A DNA stretch of 64,000 nt from Cryptomeria japonica (lineage: Eukaryota > Streptophyta > Pinopsida > Cupressales > Cupressaceae): the NCBI RefSeq assembly GCF_030272615.1, contig NC_081412.1, forward strand, positions 693,788,083 to 693,852,082. Direction: 5' to 3'. Shown piece by piece: positions 22,185-34,017 of this stretch. The notes beneath the pieces are model-generated. The model was not told the origin of the DNA, made no database searches, and worked only from the letters and a program-made list of their open reading frames with translations. How positions within the stretch are numbered: the first letter of the stretch is position 1; each line of letters opens with the position of its first letter. Both the position numbers and the translations under genes were made by a program.

Positions 22185-23066
22185 ATGTCTACTAATTATT
22201 TCAGGAAGGACAATCCTAAACTTGATGGAACCAACTATGGCATATGGAAGATCAGAATGGAGACACGTCTAAATTGCATTGGAAAAGATGTCTGGGAAGT
22301 TACAAAGAAAGGTTATACTGCTACTGTACCTAGTCAACCCAATCCAACTAACTTGGCTAAAGATGAGGAAAATGATTGCAAAGCAAGAGAAGCAAGTTTG
22401 AGCACATTATCAGATCAACAAATCATGGGACTATCAGATAGGTCTACTGCCAAAGCTATTTGGGATCATTTGGAAACACTGAATGAAAGAGATTCCACGG
22501 TCAAAATTGCAAAACTTGAAAGCTTCTGGGTTAGGTATGAACATCTGAAAATGGAAGAAGATGAAAGGATTTCTACTTTTATGGAAAGAGTAACTGAAAT
22601 TGTTTTGGGTATTAAATGTTGTGGAGGAACCTTAAGTGAGGATGAAATCGTTTCAAAACTTTTAAGAGGATTGCCACCGACATATAAAATGAAGGTTACT
22701 TCTATAAATGAGTTAAGAACAATGCCTAATGCATCAGTAACTAGGGATACATTGATTGGGAAACTTTCAGCTTTTGAAATTGAAGAATTTTGTCTTGTTG
22801 CTACTATTAAGACAGATTTAGCCTTTAAAGCATCAACATCATCTGCTCCATCATTTGACAAATCTAATTGGAAAGCCTTTTGTGCAAGAGAACTTGAAGA
22901 AAGCAAGAAAGAAAATGAAGAACTTGAGGAACTTGAAGCACTATTTGCAAGGAAAATACCTAAAGGTCCAGTTGGAAGTAAGTATGAAGGTAAAGCACCC
23001 TTTAAATGTTTTAACTACAATAAGATTGGTGATATGGCTTCGAGATGCCATGATAGACATGCTTGA
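22185..23066 (+). pseudogene. gag of the inner copia element, C-terminus deleted
   Basis: An open frame of 293 codons starts at ATG (MSTNYFRKDNPKLDGTNY) and aligns throughout with the outer gag, with the Trp codons intact (VWEV). The single zinc knuckle is damaged: its second Cys is Tyr and its His is Asp (CFNYNKIGDMASRC). At DRHA the sequence jumps to the pre-integrase region through a 585-bp deletion, giving an immediate stop. The N-terminal part could still be translated, but RNA binding and the gag-pol junction are lost. Confidence 0.88.
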
Positions 23067-25749
23067 TTGAACATATAGATGAAATTTTTTTATGGCATAA
23101 GAGACTCTGTCATGTAAACTTTGATTGCATGGTGAAGATCAGTACTACTAAGGTAGTTAGAGATCTACCTAAAATTGTCAAACCTCAGAATACAATATGT
23201 AAGGAATGTCAATTTGGAAAAAAAGTTAGAGCTAGTTTCAAAAGTATTCTAGAAAAATCCAATAATGCTCTTGATTTGATTCACACTGATTTATGTGGTC
23301 CAGCTAGAACTAAAAGCTTACAAGGTGATAGGTATTTCATGCTAATCATTGATGACTATTCTAGAATGTGTTGGGTTACTTTTCTCAGAGAAAAATCAGA
23401 AGCACTTGGAAAGTTCAAACTATTCAAAGCAATGGTTGAAAATGAAACCAGTAAGAAAATCAAATGCTTATGATCAAATCAAGGAGAAGAATTCACATCT
23501 AAGGACTTTAATACATTCTATGAAGTAAATGGAATTAGAAGACAACTATCAGCACCTCGGACACCACAATAGAATGGAGTTGTTGAAAGGAAAAATAGAA
23601 CTATCTTGGATGCAGCAAGAAGTATGTTATCAGAAGTAAATTTACCACATGTGTATTGGAGAGAAGCAGTCAGCACATCGGTCTATACATTCAACAAATT
23701 TCACATCAAAGGAGAAACCGGTAAGACTCCTCATGAACTATGGTTTGGTAACACTCCTACTCTTAAGTATTTCAGAATTTTTGGAAGTAAATGTTATATT
23801 AGAAGAGATGAGTATATCGGAAAATTAGATCCTAGAAGTGATGAAGGAATATTTCTTGGTTATTCATCTAAGAGCAAGGCATATAGATCTTTTAACAAGA
23901 GATTGCAGAAAATTGTTGAGAGTACAAATGTAAAAATTGACGAACAATTCAGAGGAACTTCAAGGTATATAGACTCTAAACTAGCAACAGAAATTGTAAC
24001 AAATGAACCTACACTAAATACACTAGTACAAAATGAAGATCCAGTTACCCCAGTACCAACTGAGGATTCCACAATAATCAAAGAACAACAACAAACAAAG
24101 ACACCCCAGTATGTAAGATTGAATCATTCTGAAGATCAGATAATTGGAAATAAATTTAAAGGAGCTATGACAAGAGGAAGATTGGCAAATGAAGAGGTAT
24201 GTCTTATTTCTCAAATTGAACCATCATTTGTTAATGAGGCATGTGAAGATAAATTTGAGATTAAAGCTATGGAAGAAGAATTAGAACAAATTGAGAAAAA
24301 TAACACTTGGATATTAGTTCCCCGGCCTAAGGATAAAAATGTAATTGGAACCAAATGGGTATTTAGAAACAAACTTAATGAAGATGGTAAGGTTGTCAGA
24401 AATAAAGCAAGACTAGTGTGTAAGGGATATTCTCAATAAGGAGTTTATTACAATGAAACCTTTGCACCGGTAGCTAGAATTGAGGCAGTCAGATTATTCT
24501 TGGCATTTGCAGCACACAAGAACTACAAAGTTTATCAAATGGACATTAAATGTGCATTTTTGAATGGAGATCTTGAAGAGGAAGTATACATTGAACAACA
24601 TGATGGATTTTCTTTGACAGATGACAATGATATGGTTTGCAGCTTAAGAAAAGTTCTATATGGATTAAAACAAGCTCCAAGAGCTTGGTATGCAAGATTG
24701 GATAAGTATCTTTTAAAGATTGGTTTTACTAAAGGAAATGTAGACAACAATTTATATTACAAAATAACTAATGATGACATCTTGATTATAGAAGTATTTG
24801 TTGATGATATAATCTTTGGAGGAGAAGATGGATTATGTAATGAATTTTCTACTAAAATGCAGCAAGAATTTGAAATGTCTATGATTGGAGAAATAAAATT
24901 CTTTCTAGGATTGTAAATTTCACAGACTGATAAAGGTATATTCTTGATTCAATCCAAATACTTGAAAGAGTTACTAAAGAAATTTGGGATGGAGAACTAT
25001 AAACCGGTAAGCACACCTATGACTATAAATGATAAATTATCTCAAAGGGATGAATCTACACCTGTTAATCCAACTAGATACAAATCTATGATAGGAAGTT
25101 TACTGTATTTGACACAAACCAGATCTGATATTATGAATGCAGTATGTATTGTTTCTAGATTCCAAAGTAATCCTAGAGAAAATCATGAATCAGTAGTAAA
25201 AAGGATTTTGCAGTACTTACAAGGCACTATAAATCTTGGACTATGGTATCCTAGAGATGAAAACTTTGAATTATGTGCATATACAGATGCAAATTGGGTA
25301 GGAGATATGGATGATAGAAAAAGCACCACTGACAGAGCATTCTTCTTGGAAACAGACTAGTTTCTTGGTTAAATCAGAAATGGAGTTGTACATCTTTATC
25401 AATAGTAGAATCAGAATATGTTGCAGCAGCAACTAACTGTACACAGGTACTATGGCTTAAGCAAATGTTGAAAGACTTAAAGGTAAAATGCAAGGAACCT
25501 ATTACTATATATTGTGATAACACTGCAGCAATTGATATATCTAAGAATCATGTACTACATTCTAAAACAAAACATGTTTCTATCAAACTAAATTTTCTAA
25601 GGGAAAAAGTTGAAGAAAAAGAGATAAAACTAGTTTATGTGAATACTAAAGAATAGCTTGCAGATATTTTCACAAAACCTTTGCCTAAGGAGACTTTTGA
25701 ATATCTTAGAGATCATCTTGGAGTCATACCACCATCGGTAGAGACTTAG
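23067..25749 (+). pseudogene. pol of the inner copia element (integrase, reverse transcriptase, RNase H)
   Basis: Pre-integrase (LWHKRLCHVNFDCM) leads into integrase with the first catalytic Asp in HTDLCGP. The second Asp is changed to Asn (SNQGEEF), and the Glu is in VVERKNRT. Reverse transcriptase has [39 protein letters not shown] and the catalytic FVDDIIFGG. RNase H has CAYTDANW, ESEYVAAA and CDNTAAI. In-frame stops fall at about 23472 (R position), 23571 (PQ*NG), 24437 (SQ*GV), 24914 (GL*IS) and in KE*LA, plus a frameshift near 25350. Protease is absent. Non-functional. Confidence 0.9.
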
Positions 25750-26111
25750 ACAGTTGATGATTGTCATCAATCGGTAGAATTAAAAGACAAATCTTTTACT
25801 CTGGACTTTGATGAGGAAGCTACCTCCGAGGGGGAGTAGTTGGTATATTGAATTGGTTAGTATTTTGTATATGAACTTGTTTTTATTATAACTTTGGCAT
25901 TTGATGTCAAAGGGGGAGAGATATCTATGGAAAAACACATTATCTTTTGAGGAACTTTGGATAACACATGTTGCTCCCAGGGGGAGAGATTGTTGTTTGG
26001 GAGAGACTATTACTCTCTGTATTCTGGTTATGATCTTTTTGGAGATTGTTGGTTTTTGGCACTTTGATGGTTTTTCCATCTTGTGTTGCCATCAATGCCA
26101 AAGCAGGAGAT

Positions 26112-27163
26112 TGCTGGTATTTTGGTATGGTTTTGTCATTGATGTCAACACCTACTAAAACATTAGCACTCTGGAGATCCAACAGCATTTACCGGCAAGC
26201 AAGTAACTATTGCACAGTTACTGGTATATGGTTCACTGGTAGGATATAATGATCACCGACACTTGGAATGGCATGAAAAAAACTTGGTATTATCGAAGAC
26301 ATCATGTGGACATCTTATCTTAATGGATTAATCATTGGTATATTCATATTTGCATATTTTCTTTTACCAACAAATAGGTCCAGGGTTATCTAGGGTTTCA
26401 CTGGCAGGTTTATCTTTTCTAGATTGACATGGCACGCTATGGAGATGATTAATTATTGTTGTAAATGCATTAAGCTGACATGTTCAATCGGTTATTGCAT
26501 CGGATATTATATTGTTTATAAAATGTTTTTATTGTTATATCTTGTAGAGCTGACCTACTAAAATTGGTCTTAGGTTATGGTATAAATGTAAGATCTTATT
26601 TGTAAGATCAAGTGTGGAATGCGAAAAAGAATTGTGTGAAGGTATATGCGAGATTAAGCAATGAAATACATCCAGACATCATTTGAAGGTGAAGCTAGGT
26701 TTTTGTGAAAGCATATCAGCATTACACCGGTACTGAATCTAGCATATGAAGATGCTATTTTGTGCAGTACATTCTTATTGGATTTAACCATCCAACTATA
26801 GTCAGTGTGACTCCCATTTTGTGATTGAGCAGTGAGCTCTAGGCTGTTGGCCTTTATGCATGTGCAGACCCCATTTGTGTACACTTACTATCTGTAGTAG
26901 TATCATTTGATTGTGGGTAAGGTTTCCCACCATGGTTTTTCCCCTTATAGGGTTTCTACGTATAAATATTGGTGTCATGTGTTTGTGTTCATGTTTCATG
27001 CATTAATCTTTACCAGTATAGCAATTAACTATTAAAACTGTCTACCGGCATACTTAACTGGTTTATCGGTATTAAGCATTAAATTGGTTAAGTTGTTTTT
27101 GGTTTGAATTTATTTGACAACTGATTCACCTCCCCCCCTCTCAGTTGTCTCTGGGACCTAACA
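26112..27163 (+). repeat. 3' LTR of the inner copia element
   Basis: It starts TGCTGGTATTTTGG and ends GGGACCTAACA. It matches the 5' LTR closely, with about 10 differences in the first 170 bp. The upstream polypurine tract is altered to AAAGCAGGAGA. Confidence 0.9.
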
Positions 27164-29682
27164 CTATTAAAAGTATTCTAGAAAAATCAAATAATGCTCT
27201 TGACCTAATTCATACTGATTTATGTGGTCCAGCTAGAAATAAAATCTTACAAGGTGATAGATATTTCATTCTAATCATTGATGACTATTCTAGAATGTGT
27301 TGGCTAACTTTTCTCAGAGAAAAATCAGAAGCACTTGGAAAGTTCAAACTATTCAAAGCAATGTTAGAGAATGAAACTGATAAGAAAATCAAATATCAAA
27401 GATCAGATCAAGGAGGAGAATTCACATCTAAGGAATTTAATACATTCTGTGAAGTGAATGGAATCAGAAGACAATTATCAGCACCCCGAACACCACAATA
27501 GAATGGAGTTGTAGAAAGGAAAAATAGAACTATCTTGGATGCAGCCAGAAGTATGTTATCTGAAGCAGATCTACCACATGTATATTGGAGAGAGGCAGTA
27601 AGCACAATGGTCTACACATTCAACAAAGTTCACATCAAAGGAGAAACAGGTAAGACCCCTCATGAACTATGGTTTGGTGTTATTCCTACTCTTAAATATT
27701 TCAGAATATTTGGAAGTAAATGCTATATTAGAAGAGATGAGTATATTGGAAAATTTGATCCTAGAAGTGATCAAGGAATATTTCTTGTTTATTCATCTAA
27801 GAGCAAGGCATATAGATGTTTTAACAAGAGATTGTAGAAAATTGTTGAGAGTACAAATGTGAAGATTGATGAATAGTTTAGAGGAACTTCAAGGTATATA
27901 GACTCTAAACCGGCAACAGAGATACTGAAAAATGAACCTACATTGAATCCACCGGTACAGATTGAAGATCCAGTTACACTGGTATCATCTAAAGATTCCA
28001 CTGTAACTGAGGAACAATAGAAAATAAAGACACCCTGGTATGTAAGACTGAATCACTCTGAAAATCAGATAATTGGGAACAAGTATCAAGGAGTTATGAC
28101 AAGAGGAAGACTGGAAAATGAAGAGGTATGTCTTATTTCTCAAATTGAACCATCATCAATTAATGAGGCATGTGAAGATAAACACTGGATTAAAGCTATG
28201 GAAGAGGAACTAGAACAAATTGAGAAAAATAACACATGGACATTAGTTCCCTGGCCTAAAGACAAAAATGTGATTGGAACAAAATGGGTATTCAGAAACA
28301 AACTTAATGAAGATGGTAAGGTAATCAAAAATAAAGCAAGACTAGTGTGTAAGGCATATTCTTAGAAAGAAAGAATTGATTATAATGAAACCTTTGCACC
28401 GGTAGCTAGAATTGAGGCAGTCAGATTATTCTTGGCTTTTGTAGCACACAAGAACTACAAAGTATATCAAATGGATATTAAATGTGCATTTTTGAATGGA
28501 GATCTTGAAGAAGAAGTTTACATTGAGCAACTTTATTGATTTTCTTTGATAGATAGCAAAGATATGGTTTGCAGGCTAAGAAAAACTTTGTATGGGTTGA
28601 AGCAAGCTCCAAGAGCTTGGTATGCTAGATTGGATAAATATCTTTTGAAGATTGGATTTTCTAAAGGTAATGCTGACAACAAATTATACTACAAAGTGAT
28701 TAATGCTGACATCTTGGTTATAGAAGTTTTTGTTGATGATATAATCTTTGGAGGAGAAGATGAATTATGTAAAGACTTTTCTTTTGAAATGAAGCATGAA
28801 TTTGAAATGTCTATGATTGGAGAGATAAAATTCTTTTTAGGATTGTAGATTTCACAGACTGATAAAGGTATATTCTTGAGTCAATCCAAATACTTGAAAG
28901 AGTTACTAAAGAAATTTGGGATGGAGAACTCTAAACCGGTAAGCACACCTATGACTACAAATGACAAATTATCACTAAGGGATGAATCTACACCTATTAA
29001 TCCAACTAGGTACAAGTCTATGATAGGAGGCCTACTGTATTTGACACAAACAAGACCTAATATTATGAATGTAGTATGTATTGTTTCAAGATTTCAGAGT
29101 AATCCTAGAGAAAATCATGAATCAACAGTAAAAAGGATTTTCTGGTACTTATAAGGAACTACAAATCTTGGTTTATGGTATCCTAGAGATGAAAACTTTG
29201 AATTGTGTGCATACACAGATGCAAATTGGGCAGGAGATGTGTATGACAGAAAAAACAGCACCGGTGGAGCATTTTTTCTTGGAAGCAGATTAATTTCTTG
29301 GTTGAGTAAGAAACAAAGTTGTAGATCTTTATCAACAACAGAATCAGAATATGTTGTAGCAGCAACTAACTGTACACAGGTATTATGGCTTAAGCAAATG
29401 TTGAAGGACATAAAGGTAAAATGCAAGGAACCTATAACTATCTATTGTGATAACACCGCAACAATTGAGATATCTAAGAATCTAGTATTACATTCTAAAA
29501 CCAAACATGTTTCTATCAAACTAAATTTTCTGAAAGAGAATATTGAAGTAAAACAAGTAAAACTAGTTTATGTGAATACTAAAGAGGAGATTGTAGATAT
29601 TTTCACTAAACCTCTACCTAAAGAGACCTTTGAATATCTTAGAGATCAGCTTGGGGTCATAGCCCCATCGGTAGAGACTTAG
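27164..29682 (+). pseudogene. Rest of pol of the outer copia element (integrase, reverse transcriptase, RNase H)
   Basis: The sequence resumes one frame for about 840 codons with no frameshift that I can see, broken only by stop codons. Integrase keeps HTDLCGP, SDQGGEF and VVERKNRT. Reverse transcriptase keeps [24 protein letters not shown] and FVDDIIFGG. RNase H keeps YTDANWAGD, TESEYV and CDNTATI, and the C-terminus ends APSVET. Stops occur at PQ*NG (27499), L*KI (about 27836), E*FR, Q*KI, S*KE, LY*F, GL*IS (28846) and YL*GT (about 29152). In five of these the inner copy has a Gln codon. Catalytic residues are intact, so decay is by nonsense mutation only. Confidence 0.9.
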
Positions 29683-30020
29683 ATAGTTGATGTTTGTCAT
29701 CAACTGACAAAATTAATAGAGAAATCTTTTACTTTGGCTTTGATGAGGAGAGCTACTTCTTAGGGGGAGTAGTTGGCATACTAAATTGGGTGGTATTTTG
29801 TATTTGAACCTGGATTTTGTATTGGCTTTGGCATTTGATGTCAAAGGGGGAGAGATATCTATGGAAAAACACATTATGTTTTGGGGAGAGATGATTCATT
29901 GGGGGAGAGATTGTTACTTTGAGTATCTGAATTTTGATTTTGGGAGATTGTTGGTTTTTGGTATTTGGCATTTCTATTTTGGCACTTCAATGGTTTTTCC
30001 ATCTTGTGTTGTCATCAATG

Positions 30021-30034
30021 CCAAAGGGGGAGAT
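30021..30034 (+). other. Polypurine tract of the outer copia element
   Basis: CCAAAGGGGGAGAT lies directly before the 3' LTR. Similar AAAGGGGGAGAG copies occur upstream near 29843. The tract would prime plus-strand DNA synthesis. Confidence 0.8.
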
Positions 30035-31096
30035 TGTTGGTATTTTGGTATAGTTTTGTCATTGATGTCAACACCTATCAACACTTATCAACTCTAGCAC
30101 TTTGGAGGATCAACAATGTTCACCGGCAAGCAAGTGACTTATGCATAGTCACCGGTATCTGGTACACCGACAAGATATAATGTTCACCGACACTTGGAAT
30201 GATATGGGAAACACCTAGTTATGTCGAAGACATTGTTTGGACACCTTGTCTTGGAGATTTGTTCATTGGCATATTCATATTTGTATATTTGTTGTTACCG
30301 GCAAATAGGTCCAGGTTATGCACCGGCAGGCTTATCTATTCCAGATCAGCACGACACGCTTTGGAGATGATTTTATTGTTATTGTAAATGCATTAAGCCG
30401 ACATGTTGAATTGGATATTGCATCGGCTATTGATTTACTTGCAATTATTTTATTGTAATATCTTTTAGAACCGACCTACTAAAATTGGTCTTAGGTTATG
30501 GTATATATGTAAGATCTTATTTCTAAGATCGATATGTGATTGGGATAAGGAATTGTAAGAAGGTATATGCGAGAATAAGTAGAGCTATACACACAGACAT
30601 CATTTGAAGGTGAAACAAGGTATTTGTAAAGACAATCAGAACTACACCAGTACTAAATCCAACATATGAAGGTGTTATTTTGAGCAGTACATTCTTATTG
30701 GATTTAACCATCCAATTGAAGTTAGTGTGACTCCTATTTGTGTTTGAGCAATGAGCTCTAGGCGCTTGGCCTTTCTGCATGTGCAGACCCCATTTGTATA
30801 CACATACTATTTGCAGTAGTATCATCTGATTGTGGGTAAGGTTTCCCACCGTGGTTTTTCCCCTTATAGGGTTTCCATGTACAAATATTGGTGTTGTGTG
30901 TTGTGGATGTTATTATCTTTTTGTTTCATGCATTAATCTTTATCGGTACTGTAATGAACTGATAAACTGTCTACCAACATAAAGTTTTGTTTATCGATAT
31001 TAAGCATTAAGGTTGGTTAAGTTGCTTTTGGTTTGAATTTATTTGACAACTAATTCACACCCCCCCCACCCTCTCAGTTGTCTCTGGGACCTAACA
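30035..31096 (+). repeat. 3' LTR of the outer copia element
   Basis: It starts TGTTGGTATTTTGG with an intact TG and ends GGGACCTAACA. It is followed by GTTAT, the second half of the target duplication. Confidence 0.9.
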
Positions 31097-32134
31097 GTTA
31101 TAATGTAGGTGAATAGTTTATTAAATCCATTTCAAGTATAAGGCTCTAAAGATACTAGCAAGGGCAATAGTAATAGAAAGATCCAAATATATTTTTTCCC
31201 ATTAAGGACAACTCTAGTTACCACAAAAATCTAGTGCTACTACATAAGCATTGTGTGTTTCACATGATAATTAGATTAGTAAACAAAATCATAATTTCTT
31301 CATTCACATGAAAACTAGAAGTAAAAAAAAATGGAGCTTCAAAATAGTGATATCTCCCTCATTTCAATAAAATAAACAAAAATAAGATATGATTTGAAAA
31401 TCTTAAATCAAGGAAAAAAACTCAAAAACTATTTAAGGGAATTCACTAAAAGTACTTAATAGTATGTGATATAAAATCATTGATGTAAAGGTAGTCAAGA
31501 CTAAAGGCAGTAGTTTTAGTTAGCTTTAAGTTTGGATATTTGGATAAATGCCTCCCCATGAATATGCTATCAAATTTAAATTCTTAATGACATAGATTAG
31601 GAATAATTATTTAATAAATAAATTGTAGACAATGGATCAAAGGGGAGTAAAATAAAGGGCATATCAAAGACTTATTATATCATTTTAAGGTCCAAAATTT
31701 AAGTTTAATATTTTTTTAGGATTTTTAGAACTTGGATCTTTAATATTTCATTATCTTTCAATGATCTATAGCTAGTTTTTTTTTATCATAAATTGATTTT
31801 ACAATGCTAGAACTCCAAGTAAATTTTTCAAGTCTATAATTGCTCAAATATAAACTTTCTAAATGTAAAAAACTTGCTAATTTAAACCTTTCAAACTTTT
31901 TAAAGGAAATAAGCTTTATGATATTTTCCAAACCAAATAGAAACTAAAATAAAATATTTTTTTTTTGATAATACAGGATTACTCTTTTACCTTTAAAAGT
32001 ACTTAAATCAATCAAATAATAATAAATATAAATATTAGTAATAAAAAACCACTAAAGAATTTATTAATAAATAAAATATAAGTTTTCCATGACCATAGGT
32101 GTTTATATAATCTATACTATCTTTATGGCTTATA
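31097..32134. other. AT-rich DNA, nothing recognised
   Basis: About 1 kb of low-complexity AT-rich sequence between the copia element and a solo LTR. No ORF or element end seen. Confidence 0.5.
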
Positions 32135-32139
32135 CTTTT

Positions 32140-34012
32140 TGTAGTCACATAAATCTGTCCACTTAATTAAATGAATACTTAGTATTTATTTGATTATTTA
32201 ACCATCAATTAATAATTAATTAAATTAATATTTAATTAATTCATCTTAACCCTATTCTCCTATTAATTAAATAAATTATTCAATTTATTTGATTTAATTC
32301 ACTTAACCAAATTCAGACCATTAATTAAATAAATAAATCATATTTATTTAATTAAATCTTCTCTCACATTTAAATAAATTAATATTTATTTAAAACCCCC
32401 AAAATCCCACCTCTCACATTTAAATAAATAAATCATTTATTTAAAATCACCTTTATCCTCCACCCACTTGCATTTTCCTACAAATGCAAGTTGCACAATT
32501 ATTTTAAATAAATAATTTATTTAAATCACCTTTATCCTCCACCCACTTGTATTTTCCTACAAAAGCAAGTTGCACAACTATTTTAAATAAATTATTTATT
32601 TAAAATCCTATTTATCCTCACCCACTTGAAACCTTTAATGGTTTCCCTTAAAGTATTCAAACTTGATGGCTTTAAAGTCTTCAAACTTGATGGCTTCCTT
32701 CTATAGTCTTCTTAAGACTTTAATGGTTTTCCTTAAAGTCTTCAAGCCTTTAATGGTTTCCCTCAAAGTCTTCAAGCATTTTAAATGCTTTATCTTCATT
32801 TTTCTCATTTAAATAAATTAATATTTATTTGAATATTTATCCAAATGCAAATTACACCATTTAATTGAAATAAATGATTTTATTTTAATTGAAAATACCA
32901 AAATTTCTCCCACTTGCATTTTCCTACAAAATCCACTTGCATGCCTAAACCCCTTCTAAATTCTTCTAAACCCTTCCTAATTAGCCTAATCCATCCCCTA
33001 AATATTGTCACATTCCTAAGCAAATTGGAGTCACTTCTCAAAGACTCCAAAGTCTTTGAAAAGCAATTAATGCTTTGTGTGTTCAACAAATTAACCCTCA
33101 AAGTCTTGGATAACCTTTGAAAGCTTCCAACCTTCAACCACTAAATGGCTCAAAGTCTTTGATAACCTTTGAAAGCTTTCAACCTTCAACCACTTAATCC
33201 CCAAAGTCTCCAATAACCATTAATGGTTACCTCAAACCCTCCCACATGGTTAAAACATTTGTTTTGACTCAACCTCTACCCAACCCAAAAGTCTTCTCAA
33301 GCCTTTAATGCTTTGACCATGATTATCTCTTAATCATTTGCACAAAGGTTTATCCTTGGATTAACTCTTAATCCAGTGGGTAATCTTAATTTAGACTTGA
33401 CCCTTGCCTTCTAGATAACCATGAGGTCTTCTCAGGCCTTTAATGCCTCCAACCTCTTCTCTCAACCCAATCCTATGTTGAAACTTGTCACCATTTTATT
33501 GGTGCCAATTGTGCACATGGATCCCCAACTTTCAATCCTAACCCTTGTTAAGATTTCTCAATCTTAACCCTTCATTTCCCTATTTCTTCTATAAATAGAA
33601 CCCTTCTCCTCAAGCAAAAGGAGAAGCATTTTAGAGTATTGTTGTTATACTGGCATTAGCATAGAGCTTTTTCATAGCATCACTATCTACTCTAGCATAG
33701 TATTTAGCTTTTCATTTCATATTTGAAGCTTAGTATTAAATCTCAATCCTCCATAAGCATCCATAGTGCAAAAAGCTGCTGAGAGCTACACTCATTTGGG
33801 ACTTGGAGAGGAGAGGAACAAGGGAGGAGCAACTATGAGCATCTTGATTAGCTATTTCATTTTATGTTTATATGCTTTCTATTTCATGCTTAATATCTCT
33901 CTTGATATGCCTGTTTAGGATAATATTTTGTTGCTAACACTAACGTTTGTTTCTTGTGCTCTTGTGTGTGTTGCCATCAAACAGATTTTCTAATCCTTTT
34001 TGCAGAGCATCA
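32140..34012 (+). mobile_element. Solo LTR, 1.87 kb
   Basis: It starts TGTAGTCACATAAATCTG and ends GCAGAGCATCA. CTTTT flanks both sides (32135-32139 and 34013-34017). A TATAAATAG at 33590 marks the promoter. The 5' half carries three imperfect copies of a unit with 'CCACCCACTTGCATTTTCC' followed by an AT-rich 'TTTAAATAAATAATTTATTT' block (about 32455-32610). It is the complete counterpart of the inverted partial copy at 1-1258. There is no primer site or internal sequence. Confidence 0.85.
33590..33598 (+). promoter_or_regulatory. TATA box of the 1.87-kb LTR
   Basis: TATAAATAG is followed about 30 bp later by a purine-rich start region with AGCAAAAGGAGAAGC. Confidence 0.65.
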
Positions 34013-34017
34013 CTTTT

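Larger units (their letters stand above)
21079..27163 (+). mobile_element. Ty1/copia retrotransposon (inner), nested in the outer pol gene
   Basis: Flanks are CTTTT (21074-21078) and CTATT (27164-27168), a 5-bp duplication with one change. Removing the element restores the ASFKS codons that the inner element itself keeps in the homologous place. It has LTRs of about 1.05 kb, a primer site, gag, pol and a damaged polypurine tract. It lacks about 585 bp covering the end of gag and all of protease. Confidence 0.92.
18333..31096 (+). mobile_element. Ty1/copia retrotransposon (outer), interrupted by a second copia element
   Basis: It has LTRs at both ends, an initiator-Met tRNA primer site, gag, the copia order of protease-integrase-reverse transcriptase-RNase H, and a polypurine tract. 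Flanks are GTTAC (18328-18332) and GTTAT (31097-31101), a target duplication with one change. The element is split by the insertion at 21079-27163. Without that insertion it is about 6.7 kb. All frames carry stops, so it is dead. Confidence 0.92.

Noticed and set aside
22466-22906. A 146-codon minus-strand frame
   Set aside because: It is a shadow of the inner gag gene on the opposite strand.
29115-29426. A 103-codon minus-strand frame
   Set aside because: Shadow of the RNase H region of the outer copia pol.
23063-29682. Stop-codon reassignment or programmed readthrough at TAG in pol
   Set aside because: Stops also include TAA and TGA, accompany frameshifts and lost catalytic residues, and coincide with C-to-T changes; decay explains them better.
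1-34012. 1-1258 and 32140-34012 as the two LTRs of one element
   Set aside because: They are inverted relative to each other, and the second has its own CTTTT duplication on both sides.
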